A DNA stretch of 64,000 nt from Pollenia angustigena (taxonomy: Eukaryota; Arthropoda; Insecta; Diptera; Polleniidae), in assembly GCA_930367215.1 (NCBI GenBank), contig OV884059.1, positions 236,033,803 to 236,097,802 of the forward strand, read 5' to 3'. The number at the start of each line of letters is the position of its first letter. The first letter of the stretch is position 1. Positions 1 to 10,979 of the stretch are shown here, in pieces. The notes below the pieces were generated by a model that did not search any database, had not been told where the DNA came from, and worked only from the letters and a program-made list of their open reading frames with translations. The position numbers were made by a program, and so were the translations under genes.

Positions 1-855
1 ATATAGATTTGCATTTTTATGTGTTTCTGTGGCTTCCTTTAGTAATTTTTCGACATCAGTTATACCGGCAGGGGATTTCAAAAGCATTTCCACACAAGCC
101 TGATAGTGCTCTACACTCATAAGTCTGGACGTGTGACCCATATAAAATGATTTTGCCAAGCAATGTCGTTTTAAATTTCCCTCCATACGAACATCTTGAT
201 TAAGAACTAGCATAGCATTAATGAAGTATGAAACCATTTGCTCGGTGGGAACAGCGTCAACGGCTTTTTCGTAAACTCGGAAACACAATTCAATGCGTGT
301 CTTTAAGCTTCTTATTTTCCATACTTCACCTTTAATTAGGGGATCTTTTACATCTTCATTATTTGTTTGCATGAGCTGTATTTCAGCCACTTTTCTTGAG
401 GTAATCTCCTGAAGGTCAATCATGTTGTAACCTTTTAATTCTCTTTGGGCCAAGTAATCCCAAACAATTTCTTTAGCAAAGAAATATTTTAAAATATCAT
501 CTATTATTTCTTTTTGTAGGAGTACAGTACAGTTGACGAAATTGGGATCTTCGCATCTTTCTAATAGTTTAAGATAATATGAAACATTTGTTATTTTCGC
601 TCTGTTGTTGCGATAGAGCAGTACTGCTCTATCCAGACCCAGTTGACGCTCTGCCACATTGAGTTCATTTTCCACGTTGGAAATGCGAACGGTTTCTTTG
701 ATCAGTATGTCAAAAAATGTTAAATTAATAACTTCTGAAGTGGGATGTCTTTTAAGAGCACGAAAAAATATTTCCTTAACATTCTTTAGCAATTGGGTTG
801 ATTCATAAGCACACAAGGCATAATCGCACCAAATATCATCTTTGTCTCCATGGTA
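1..855 (-). CDS. UTP6: UTP6 homologue, exon 2 (partial, runs off the left edge)
   Basis: This exon is open in one frame for 285 codons from an acceptor AG at 856-857 to the window edge. It begins YHGDKDDIWCDYALCAYES and carries alternating helical blocks such as IFFRALKRHPTSEV and LCFRVYEKAVDAVPTEQM, which are HAT (half-a-TPR) repeats. Joined at phase 0 to the exon at 5226-5621, it matches the order of the UTP6 family, where the HAT array follows a conserved N-terminal helix pair. UTP6 is a U3 small nucleolar ribonucleoprotein component of the SSU processome and acts in the nucleolus in early 18S rRNA processing. The C-terminal HAT repeats and the stop lie outside the window. Family assignment rests on remembered family features; no search was run. 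Confidence 0.85.
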
Positions 856-1119
856 CTGGAAAAGTTTAGAAGATATTATTAAAATATTTTTCATTGTGTG
901 CCAATTCTAACTTACAAATAGCATGTGAGAATTATTCTCTCTTTTTTATAAATTTCACAGGGAAACAAGGTTTTTGTTGATTAAGAGCTGAATGTGTGTT
1001 TTAAGGCAATTTGGGACTCTAAATCAGGGATTTCCAAAAATTTTTTGGTTGTGTATTAGTGAGTACCAGAGCTTTAAAAAACTGAGAGAATGCATTTATT
1101 TACAGCCGAAATAAAATGT

Positions 1120-1460
1120 TAGTAATATAATTTATAAGTTGTTTAACACAAAGGTACAAAAGTAGCAATTCTTTACCAATTCAATATCGCTGATTTTAAA
1201 ACTGCACTTTTTTTTATTCGGAAGCTTTTTGACTCTAAATCAGTTTCAAATATCTTATCAAACAATTGTAAAAAATTAAAGATTTTTATGTTTTAAAAAT
1301 TCATAAAAAATAAATATTGCACGCAAATCACAGCTGATAGAAAAAAAGTGCAGTTTTAAAATCAGCGACATTAAATTGGTAAAGAACTGCTACAAATTTT
1401 CTAGCAACACAAAAAATGTTTAATTTTGTTCCCTCGTGTTATACAACTTATAAAGTAAAA
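1120..1460. repeat. Foldback/MITE-like inverted repeat
   Basis: Arms at about 1120-1213 and 1340-1460 are reverse complements with a few mismatches, sharing TTTACCAATT, CGCTGATTTTAAAACTGCA and TTTATAAGTTGT. Related sequence, including AATTTTGTTCCCT, recurs at about 3680-3740. There is no open reading frame of note, so it is probably a non-autonomous element. Target duplication was not resolved. Confidence 0.6.
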
Positions 1461-2042
1461 TCTTCTAAATCTATACTGTTATGGCAGTTTCGTAATAGTA
1501 GAATGCTTTTCAAATGGGATGAACTTAATTTATCGTTGCTTGGAACATATAAGTTTTAAATCCGAAAAAATTTGTTCGCATTGGTAAGTAGTGCCGAATA
1601 AAAAGAGGCACTTAAATGATTTTTTTTTAGTTAGGATTGAACTCGCCATCCAAATCTTTCCAGAACTCTACAATATTATTTTCGTCTGAAGCATTTACTT
1701 CGCTTCGTAGTATGATTAGTTCTGATTGAATATCAAATTCGTAGTTGCTAACATCGCAACGAAAAGAGGTTTCGAAAAGATCTTATAGCGGTTGTAAAAT
1801 TACAAAATCTTGAAACCTGTCTCGAAAATTATGGAATAGTGTTTATAATATTTCGGCATATTCATATCTTTTGTCGATTTCGAGATTTCTATAAACAAGT
1901 GAAGTTTTTGGAAAATTGGAAAAATCACCAGTTTTAATTTGGCAAACCTAATGATGCTACATGCTAGTCGTGTGATTATCATATACATATATTCTATTTT
2001 TCCGGTAATAAACACAAATATTTAATTATTTAATATTTTAAA

Positions 2043-2256
2043 TGTTTGTTTCACTTAATACTAATATACTTTCGTTGATGATACGTCTTTTTATTTCTGA
2101 AAATTACAAATTAATATAACGTAACACACACAACTTAGAATACAATATTTTTTGTTTGTTTCACTTAATACTAATATACTTTCGTTGATGATACGTCTTT
2201 TTATTTCTGAAAATTACAAATTAATATAACGTAACACACACAACTTAGAATACAAT
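2043..2256. repeat. 110-bp tandem duplication
   Basis: Two copies of a unit beginning TGTTTGTTTCACTTAATACT and ending CTTAGAATACAAT lie head to tail with a period of 110 bp. Over the shared span they look identical by eye, so the duplication is recent. It is non-coding and intronic. Confidence 0.9.
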
Positions 2257-2559
2257 TTTTTTCCTTAATAATATATCGGTTAACGCGTTGTTATCTGAAA
2301 TATTAAAAATTGCTTTTAAATCTCAAATAATTACCATTTTACAAAGTTCTTTGCTTTGCATGTAAACTTATGAAATGTTACATTATTCTACATTTAAGTC
2401 ATAAAATTTAAACTCTAAATAAATATTGCATGCAAGGCATTGGATGTTACCAAAAGCACTTTTGACCGCACAATATTTTTTGAGTGTAAGCTGAAACAAA
2501 ATAATATAGCATCCGCTAGACATGCACAATTGTTGAAGTCACATAGACGACTGAATTGA

Positions 2560-3366
2560 CCCAACAAACACGAAGGTTTGATTTCAAATTGAAAATGATT
2601 TTAAATCAAACGTTTTCTCAAACGACAAACGTTTGATAATAATTTGAAAATCATTTGAAAATCATAGCGTTCTCAACAAAAAGGGGAAATTATTTTCAAA
2701 TTGAAAAATGCCTTTATTTTCAACTTGCTTTCAAACGTAATTCTCAAATGTTTTTCAAATGTGGATTATAATACAATGTGGAATATAAATAAAAATATTT
2801 TATTTTTTTTAATATAAATTTATTATTTATTTAAATAAACTGTGAGATAAACATTCGGCACCATAGCTTAAAGATTAAATAATGTCCTCTAATTCTTGGA
2901 AAGACAAACTACTTGGCTCCCTTTTATTTTGAGGATTGTAGCACTGCGATCGTTCAACAAACTTTCTTCACTTTCCCGTTTTATTTTCCTTTTTTTCGTA
3001 TTTTTAATCATTGAAATTACTCACAAATAATTTTTATTTTTCACAAGAAATAAGCTGTTCACTTTATATTAAAATTTATTTTTAATAGAAAAACACATGT
3101 AACCGCAAAGTAAAAAATATAACTTAAATCGCCATTTTTAATGATTACATTTATTTTTCGCTTTAGTATTGCCAAGTTTATTTTTGATTTGATTTAACAT
3201 TTGACATCAAATTGATAAAACATTTGATATAAAATGTTTATTTTCAAATCATTATCAATTTGAATTTAAATGTTAAATCAAACAATTGAAAAACGTTTGA
3301 GAATTGTGTTTGATGTCAAATGACAAAGTCATTTCATATCAAAGGTTTGACTTCGTGTTTGTTGGG
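2560..3366. mobile_element. Non-autonomous CCCAAC-type DNA transposon, copy 1
   Basis: Terminal inverted repeats CCCAACAAACACGAAG and CTTCGTGTTTGTTGGG bound 807 bp. GA flanks both ends (2558-2559 and 3367-3368), a 2-bp target duplication. Subterminal regions carry many TTTGA and TCAAA words around AAACGTTTGA. There is no transposase. A second full copy lies inverted at 23432-24247, and partial copies at 13690-13935 and from 63298. The superfamily is not clear from the ends. Confidence 0.85.
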
Positions 3367-4083
3367 GAAGAGCATAAAAATATGTGTTAGTAGTGGTGTA
3401 CACAATTGTGCAAAGAAATGGAAATCCCTGCTCTAAATTCAAAATTTGCACTAAGTTTTTCTATCAGCTCGAGCTTACATTGGTTTTTAATTTGTCCGGT
3501 AGTTTGAGAGGGATGAAGTTTTGAAAATAAAGAAGAATATACATATAAAAAAATAAAATTTTTGTTCTTCTTTGTTTACGTAAACAACCATTACTCAGCA
3601 ATTTTTTTTGGTGATTTCCAAAAATTTGATTGCTTTTCAAAGCTAACAATTAAAACAGCGACCACGAATTATTAAAAAAAAACTGCATCAAACTTCTATT
3701 AATCACAAAAAAAAAGGTTCAATTTTGTTCCCTTACGTTATCAGCCATATTATGGAAACCGAATTCGACTGAAACTAAAATCGAACAAACTTTGAAAATT
3801 TACTCTTAAAATCAGAAAAACTACGGTAATTTTCAAAAATTTAATTTGAAATCTTCCTCCATTGACTCCAATTTACTCGATTTCGATTTCCAGAACATTG
3901 CTGTATATTTTTGTTTAAATATGAGTTTTTGCTGGTGTCTGATAATTGGCCAATATTCAGTACATATAATTTACTTCATTGCCAAACAAAGGGTAGCTAA
4001 AGTAAAACATGTAACAGGAAGAGAAAAGATATTCTGATAGTGTTTAGAACAAAGATGTTAAGTAATGATTAGATAATGCTAAT

Positions 4084-4517
4084 GATTGCTAATTAACCTT
4101 CTTTTGTGAAATTCTCTAATTCATCATACAATTAGAACTAGTTCAACTAATTCCCATTAGATAATTGAAATTTTTATTCCAATGGTAAAACTAATTGCAA
4201 TTAGTTGCCATTAGCAAAAAAATTGGTTTACCTTTACAATTAGAAATCTAATTGACTTCTGCTAATGCAATTAGATATTCAATTAGCTCGAATTAGAATC
4301 AATTATATATCCTAATTGAATATCTAATTGCATTATCAGAAGTCAATTAGATTTCTAATTGTAAAGCTAAACCAATTTTTTTTGCTAATGGCAACTAATT
4401 GCAATTAGTTTTACCATTGGAATAAAAATTTCAATTATTTAATGGGAATTAGTTGAACTAATTCTAATTGTTTGATGAATTAGAAAATATAAACTAATTG
4501 CATCAATTGCTAATTCT
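4084..4517. mobile_element. Near-perfect hairpin MITE (about 430 bp)
   Basis: The left arm, about 4084-4290, and the right arm, about 4310-4517, are near-perfect reverse complements centred near 4300, with almost no loop. Both arms are rich in AATTAG/CTAATT words. The whole unit would fold into a hairpin of about 200 bp per arm. It interrupts a dispersed repeat, parts of which are seen on both sides at 4001-4060 and 4660-4760. Confidence 0.8.
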
Positions 4518-4659
4518 AATTGGAATTTAACATGTATGGTTTAGAATTACTAAGTATTTGAATATTTATTTATTTATTTTAATTTCTTCAATTACATAAC
4601 CGAGCCCTTAGGGCCTTTTTATATTTAATAAAAGCTACTAACTAGCCGGAACTTCAACG

Positions 4660-5215
4660 CAAACCAAAGGTTGGCTTAAGCAACAAGTATGTGAAATAGT
4701 ATGGGAATAGGGCTATCACGAAAAAGCTATAAAAGTTGAAATTGAGCTCGAAAAATTGTTGAAATAAAATAATTTATAAGAATGAAAGAATGATTCCCAC
4801 ATCTATTTGCTAAAGTTGCTGAGTTAAATACATGAAATTTAAAAGAAGTACTATCCAGAGAGATACAAGCAATGCAGACGAAGGCCGAAGCGGGCCAGAA
4901 AATGCATTACATGCTGCTGGCGTCTAAAAATTTAAAATGTTTCTTTACGTACAATTTCACTTTGCTAACAAGAGGATCGGTGCAATGGGAAGCCGACACG
5001 AGGACTTACTTGAGTCCTTCTAGCGGTCCATTTGTTATGTAACCAAATACCTGTGGATAGCAAAGTAAAACATGTAACAGGAAGAAAAGAGTTATTCTGG
5101 TAGTTTTTAGATTTCAATGTTTACCAAAGGTTGGCTTAAGCGAAACGTATGTAAACTATCGGGGGAATAGGACTATTATGTATTACGAAAAAGCATTAAA
5201 AATTGGAATTAAACT
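4660..5215. repeat. Dispersed repeat debris, two diverged copies
   Basis: The word CCAAAGGTTGGCTTAAGC and about 90 bp after it occur at about 4663-4750 and again at 5122-5215. GTAAAACATGTAACAGGAAG occurs near 4003 and near 5066. A further relative in inverse orientation lies at about 44460-44720, where a GC-rich motif GCCGAAGCGGGC near 4885 has a counterpart. Non-coding. Confidence 0.65.
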
Positions 5216-5225
5216 CCTAACTTAC

Positions 5226-5621
5226 GCTTAACATTTTTTCATATATGCCAGCTACTTGACCTGGATTTGATTTCTGGCTAAACTGAATGAAACTTTTCCA
5301 TAACCTTTGGTCTTCGGGGAAATGTTGAGTTCCATTGCGATACAATTTAATAATACGTTGAATTATAGACTTTTTCACATCGCTTAAATTACAACGATGT
5401 TGTTTTTCCTTTTCCGTAATCCATTTATGGGTATTCCTTTCAAATTGTATATATTCAATATAGTTTATGGCATTCTTTTTGCTTTGGATTATTTTAGTCT
5501 CCAAGCGTTCACGCTCCTTTATTAATTTGTTTAATTCCTCATCGGAGCATATTCCGTTAGTTTTAATAGACTCGTATTCTGCTAAATCTCGCTCTTGAAT
5601 TTCTTTAATAATTTCAGCCAT
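5226..5621 (-). CDS. UTP6: UTP6 homologue, exon 1 (start)
   Basis: This exon gives 132 codons starting MAEIIKEIQERDLAEYESIK and ending YEKMLS before a GTAAGT donor. The N terminus matches the UTP6 pattern: MAE plus an acidic helix, then a turn with EEL-KLIKERERLE, then INYIEYIQFERN, then IIKLYRNGTQHFPEDQRLWKSFIQF, the first HAT motif. The start is the first ATG after in-frame stops. The ATG lies about 1.2 kb from the divergent plus-strand gene, so the two may share a promoter region. Phase 0 joins to YHGDKDD at 855. Confidence 0.88.
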
Positions 5622-5972
5622 GTCTTCTTTTTAATTTGGTATTTAAATTAAAAAAAATTTTAATATTTACTAAAACACGAATACTATATTGTAGCACGTT
5701 GTGTCAAATAATAAATACAAATTCATTAAATCACAATAGTTTCTTCAAGAGTGTATACATTCATAATAGCTTTTAATAATATGGCATTACTGTTTGTTGT
5801 AATTAAGCAGCTGGGTTTGACATTTACTTGTGGTGATGTGTAACCCATGGTGGAATAAGCAGGTGGCATCGTTACGGCAAAAAATACAAAAAAAATGGAA
5901 ATTATATTCGAGCTTACATCAAAAAATACTTTAAACAAAAATCAAAGCGTACCGCTGAACGTGTTGATCAAT

Positions 5973-6217
5973 GTATATTTATAGCAGTTAGCCGCGAGAC
6001 TACAACAATTGTACAATAAAACAAACAACAGGGACTGTTATTGTTGTTATGTGATACGAACTGTCAAACAGCAAAGGGGTTGGTTGATAAGAGACAAAAA
6101 ACACAATATATAAAGACAAAAAAATTGTTTACTATACAACATTTGACAGTTCGTATCACAAAACAGCAAATAAAAAATAAACAGCTGGCTTTCCGAGACT
6201 ACCTGCTATAAATATAC
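5973..6217. mobile_element. Small MITE between the divergent genes
   Basis: The ends GTATATTTATAGCA and TGCTATAAATATAC are inverted repeats, and GAGACTAC lies inside both. A nested inverted pair, GTGATACGAACTGTCAAA near 6050 and TTTGACAGTTCGTATCAC near 6143, suggests a second insertion or a compound element. It sits in the presumed shared upstream region of UTP6 and the plus-strand gene. Confidence 0.6.
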
Positions 6218-6334
6218 CTTGGTGATGATAAATAAATTTTTAGCCAACTTTTATTTAATAATGGTTAATATCTTATTTATTTAAAATTAAAATTATCAAA
6301 AACTTTAATAAAATACAATAATCACAGCACAAAA

Positions 6335-6625
6335 CTTGGACTTTTTGTAAACATAAGCAAAAATTTTACATAAGATGAGACTAGCAATGCAAAGCAAAAA
6401 ATCGTCATCTGGCATAGTGCTGCCTTTATTATTTCACCATGGTGTAAACCTTTCAGACCCAATCAACACAATTTTGTCATCTGAACTAAAAGGGGTCAAG
6501 CCACTTTTTGTAAACAAAAACAAAACTTTGACATAAGATTGTACAAACAATACAAGAGCAACAAATCGCAATTTGACGTAGTAATGCAACCTGTTTATTT
6601 CATCATGGTAGTACAGTACCTTTTT
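6335..6625. repeat. Diverged direct duplication upstream of the plus-strand gene
   Basis: Blocks around 6335-6460 and 6500-6625 share ACTTTTTGTAAAC, ACATAAGAT and TATTTCA(C/T)CATGGT in the same order, with a spacing near 160 bp. CATGGT with a downstream GGTGGCA...TACGGCAA motif also occurs near 5845-5880, so this is a local repeat family rather than protein-coding sequence. Confidence 0.5.
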
Positions 6626-6809
6626 AGATATTGCAAATACAAGGTGGCAGCACTACGGCAATAAAAAGGTGATGTGTAAAAAAGTTTTTTTGTAATTTTT
6701 CCAAAAGATTTTTATTGGTGTTCCGTTTTAATTAACTTTATAATTGTGTACATTTTCTTGATGCAATAAAATCAAACGTTGCTATAATATACAATAAAAA
6801 GTGAATATA

Positions 6810-6999
6810 ATGGGTGATTCTCAAAAACAACAGCGTCTCGTCACAACACCCATTAAAAATCCTCTCTTAAGTGCTTCTGTTACAGGATTAACTTTTGACG
6901 ACTTTCCCAATAAACCATTATTACTGCCAGCAGCACCACCTACGGTACATGCACCGAGTCCAGCTCCAGTGGTAACACCCACCGGTATAGTAGGAAGAG
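6810..6999 (+). CDS. First coding exon of an unrecognised gene
   Basis: From ATG at 6810 the frame reads MGDSQKQQRLVTTPIKNPL and continues through LTFDDFPNKPLLLPAAPP into a Pro/Ala/Thr-rich stretch. It ends at GTAAGT (7000-7005) after 63 codons, leaving phase 1. The residue choice is protein-like, and a consensus donor closes the frame before AT-rich intronic DNA. I do not recognise the protein. It has no signal peptide or membrane segment and looks like a disordered N-terminal tail. It is transcribed away from UTP6. No convincing second exon is visible on the plus strand, so the rest may be far downstream, nested, or outside the window. Confidence 0.55.
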
Positions 7000-8275
7000 G
7001 TAAGTTAAAACAAAAATGTATGAACAGCATACATACATGTTACAAAATATACCAATGCAAAACTGTTTTGCATATAAAACTAAATAAATTTACATACATA
7101 CAACATATGTACATATTTATGGTTACACTATATGCCTGTTTATAAGTTTAAGCTTTTTGACAGAAGCGTTGCTATTATGTTATTGTTTCTGCGCAACCTG
7201 TTGATTATATTGATGATAATTATGCTTGTTATTCCTATTAGACATTATCAATGATATCCCCTTTATCTAAAAAATTCTTATCAGCATTACATTAGCAGCA
7301 GTTAGAAAATTCTATTAATACGACCGAAAAGGTGGTACAAAATTATTGACAAATAACGTAATACAACATAACACTTATCATACCCTCTGTCCGTCTGTTG
7401 AAAGCTTGCTCACTTTTGAAAACTCAACAGATAAGCACAAAATTGCTTTTAAAGTCTTTCTAGTTCCTTAAAGCAGTTTGGGATTGAAATCCAGCATAAT
7501 CGGCTTGGTAGGAAAATAGTAAGGAACCCAAATTTGGAACAACCTCCCTAAGAAACTGATACTTTTGTTATAAAAGTAGCATAAATTGGTGACAGAATAC
7601 ACCGATTTTCATTTAATTTTGCAAAAATTCGTTTTATAGGTATGACTGAAAATAATACTTTTAAGTTTTGTGAAGAACGGTTCATAATTTACCATATGCA
7701 CCATATAATTCACATTTTCGGAAACCACTTTATTACGCCTTAAATCGTAACGAATAATGGTATAGGAGAGTAAAATTTAGTTTGTTATAGTTTCATACGG
7801 CTAGAAAACGCATCGCTAAATGTCGTTAAGATCGGCCCCTAATTAACCATAGACCCCATATTTAGTCCACTCTAAAATATTTAAATACGACTAAACCCGT
7901 GTTTTCACACTCAAATAACTAACTCCTTTCGCTTGAATGTATTAACTGTTTGTTCTTCCTTATTTATAGTGAAGAATTAATTTGATTGAATTTATAACGT
8001 AATGTTGCTTATTGATTTTCGGATAAATTGTCTTTAAATATTTTTTGGTTTAATTCTACTTATGTGTATATAAGATATTTATATCGGTGTGGGACCTAGG
8101 GATTTAAGTTATATTCTAAATGTAAGTATTTTAAATATTGATTCAGGAATATTTCTTTGTAATATAATTTACTGGCCTAATCAGGTTTTTTATATTAACT
8201 GCAATAAATTGAAATATAGATCGTAAGCTCAGAATTGGTTTGATCTACTCACCATTTAAAAAAAAAATTGAGTTA
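7000..8275. other. Putative intron or intergenic stretch
   Basis: This is AT-rich sequence with no frame or inverted repeat that I can support. Isolated TACCCTCTGTCCGTCTGTTG near 7380 resembles the head of the TATACCC-type dispersed repeats seen further on. Confidence 0.4.
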
Positions 8276-8283
8276 GGTATGGG

Positions 8284-9145
8284 TAGGGTTCCCAACTTTT
8301 TTTGTTGCACTTAAAGTACATTGATTATTAAAGGTTAAGAAAAAAAAGTACACAGTATAAATATAAAGTACAATTATTTCTTTTTATTGTTATATTTAAA
8401 AACGTTTTTTTATTGCTTTTCGCTTTCGGGTACGCTGAATCCAATATCTGTTCAAAAACGCTTCAGTTTGTTGAAATTACTAAAAAACGAAAATCCGCAA
8501 TAAAATTTCCTTTCGTCGTTTAGAAACATATTTTTTTTTTACAAAATAATTTTTTAGCAACATTTCGAAATTTTTGTTTGCTAAAAATCTATAAAAAAAT
8601 TACAGCTATGCTTCTAATTTTTTCCCGACATAAATAACAAAGCTTTTAACAAAACAAGCTATAAATGAATTAAATCTATTAACAACTTTTGATGTTATTC
8701 ACAAAAGTCCAAAAATTTTAATAAATTTAAAAATTTCATAGAACGCAATCTAAAAGCAGGCAGTAATTTGAAAGAGTTTTGCACTCGTGTTTTAAAAACA
8801 GGCAGTTATTGTACTCAAACAAATCAAACAAGTGAAATAGTGCTGTCAGATTATTTTTTTTTCGAAAATCGTCCTGCCAATATAAAAAACATCAACAAAT
8901 GGCCCTGACTAATATTAATTAGTTGTTCTTTAGTTTTTCTAAAAAAAAACTTGTACAATAAGTATTCTAATTTTATGACTAATAAAACCCTGACTAATAT
9001 AACCTGAATCTATTTTGATTTCTAGATAAATCTAATCATGCGAAATAAAGTATTTTCGCGTAATTTATTTTTCTCATTAAGTATAGAGTACAATTACTCG
9101 AAAAAACGAACAATACTTTATTATAAAGTACGGTTGGAAAGCCTA
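8284..9145. mobile_element. Non-autonomous hAT element A (TSD GGTATGGG)
   Basis: Ends TAGGGTTCCCAAC and GTTGGAAAGCCTA are imperfect inverted repeats. GGTATGGG precedes the left end (8276-8283) and follows the right end (9146-9153), an exact 8-bp duplication, the hallmark of hAT. Subterminal AAAGTAC words occur near both ends. No transposase frame is seen in 862 bp. Confidence 0.85.
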
Positions 9146-9184
9146 GGTATGGGGTATATATATTTTGAATACCCCCTTTTTTAA

Positions 9185-9670
9185 TCCAAAATCTGTTTCG
9201 CGAATTTTTTTTTTGGTTTCTGAGATATAAAGCATTTATTCAGGATATTGCATGTTGAATTTAATGTTTTGAGGTCAAATATTAACGATAATTAAAAAAT
9301 ACCAGTTGTAGAACCAAAAAGCTGAAGAAAGATATTAAATTTTCCGTATTTCCCATTTTGGTACTATTTTTTCCCCCATTATAGTGTCAAAAATTGCTAA
9401 ATGCAAAAGGTTTTGTAAAAAAGTACCAAAAATAGTTACGATTTTCACCCCTTAAATGTTCGAATTTCGCAAAAGTATAAACTTTATTTCTAGTTTTATT
9501 GGATCAAAAGATAGATGGGCTGACAAAAACGTACCAAAACTCAGGTTTTACCCGTTTTCACCCTAAAAGGGCCGAATTAAAAAAAGTACCACACACCAGT
9601 CCACTTATTTTTAAAAAGTACAACGATATGTGTTACAGTTTTTTTGTATCTCTTTAGGTAGAAGTACATA
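9185..9670 (+). repeat. Dispersed 'AAAGTACC' repeat, copy 1
   Basis: This carries the ordered motifs TTCCGTATTTCCC, AAAAGTACCAAA, TTGGATCAAAAGATAGATGG, AGGTTTTACCCG and CACCAGTCCACTTATTTTT, then a TTTTTTGTATCTCT tail. The same order recurs at 31660-32030, 43670-44460 and 58873-59450, always on the plus strand, with fragments at 29290-30330. It is non-coding; its class (Helitron-like or retroposon tail) is not settled. Confidence 0.65.
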
Positions 9671-10159
9671 ATACGCGTTAGATCGCGCGCGCTCTGTCGT
9701 CTTCTGTCAAAAAAAGTTTAACTAGTTTACATATTTTCATAGATCAAGCTACATGCAAAATATTTTGTCACGTTTGCGCCAGAAAGTTGGTTAACTTTGA
9801 ACTTTTTAACGCGTTGTGTATTTTTGACAAGTAATCAGCTGACAATAAAAAGATAAATTTGCCAAATTTGTGAATCATAAAAGAATAACTTATTGAAGAG
9901 CTTAAAAAACATACAATATTTATATAAAAAGAAAAAATTCAATAAAATAACAAAATCTTGATATACTTTCGAACCCGTTTTAAATGCACAAAAAAGTAAA
10001 CAAATAAAAAACAGCTGGCAGGAATGGCTTTTGCAACGCGTGTTGTGATTTCAGTCGAGCTTATAATATATTCTTATATACTCTACGTTTTCAAAATAAT
10101 TCAAGATATTTTTTTTATACCTTAAAAATTTTATTTTAACTTATCTTAATAAAATTTTT

Positions 10160-10806
10160 AGGAGAATTATTCGCTATATTTTTAATATTAGCATACGTGA
10201 ACATGACAGGGTATCTGAACTCTTTATTGTATTTTTAGGTTGCGATTTCAATAAATATTTACATTTGCGTCTTTTACCTTATTTTTATAAAGTTTTTAAA
10301 TACAGTAAACCTAAATCTATAGTGGAGGAATTCACATTTAATCACTCTACTCGAAATGTAAAGATTGAGATACTTCGAATAAGTCTTTCAGTATTCGAAC
10401 GTTTATTTAGAATTAGAATATGTCGTATATGGAACAATTTGCCACCTTCGTTAAGGTTATTTTACATATAAGAAAAAGCTTTTGTACTTTTTTGGATAAA
10501 TAGTTTGCTGTGAACCTATGGTGATTTCATAGATTAATTTTGGAATTAGCCATTGTTTTTTTTTTTTAATTTTGTAATATTTGTGTGGTTGGGGAGCCAC
10601 TTATGTTAAGTATTTAAATACTACTTATGTATATAAAAACTTACTATATAAGAATATAAATAAGAGAATTTCTTTATTAGTAGTATAATTATTGATGTAT
10701 TTTATTAAACATGGATATTAATCTTACAATAGATGTATAATTGGCCTTATAAGCTTTCTTTGTATTGATTAAATAAATAAATAATAAAAATAATAAAATA
10801 AAAAAA
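10160..10806 (+). mobile_element. LINE 3' end (reverse-transcriptase C-terminal region)
   Basis: 10160-10471 reads RRIIRYIFNIS, then DRVSELFIVFLGC, then RTLF-like RLLPYFYKVFK, and ends RICRIWNNLPPSLR before a stop. This is the C-terminal part of a non-LTR retrotransposon ORF2 (Jockey/CR1-like pattern, RxxR-WNxLPxxLR). An untranslated tail follows and ends in TAAATAAATAAATAAT repeats near 10770-10806. The 5' part, including the catalytic YxDD box, is missing, so it is a 5'-truncated dead copy. Confidence 0.75.
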
Positions 10807-10979
10807 AATCGATGGATAAATGTTGATTTTATTCACAATAAAGTGAAATATGAATATTTAGCTTAACAGCTTTAATTAAATTCATAAAGATTTTAAAGCG
10901 TTAAATTCAAATCCGTATTTAGTTTTTTTCTATCAGGCTCAGATTTTTTATGGCCTGGGCTATTATTTCGCCCAAAATA

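Larger units (their letters stand above)
856..5225 (-). other. UTP6 intron 1, repeat-filled
   Basis: GT-AG intron with donor GTAAGT (complement of 5220-5225) and acceptor CAG at 856-858. At 4370 bp it holds a foldback at 1120-1460, a 110-bp tandem duplication, a complete CCCAAC-type element at 2560-3366, a 430-bp hairpin at 4084-4517 and dispersed repeat debris. No coding exon is needed or seen inside it, because the flanking exons join in frame and match the family without a gap. Confidence 0.8.

Noticed and set aside
5726..5938. 70-residue frame with a hydrophobic N terminus near the UTP6 start
   Set aside because: The sequence CCATGG...GGTGGCA...TACGGCAA under it recurs at 6605-6660, so it is local repeat DNA, and no motif or splice logic supports a gene.
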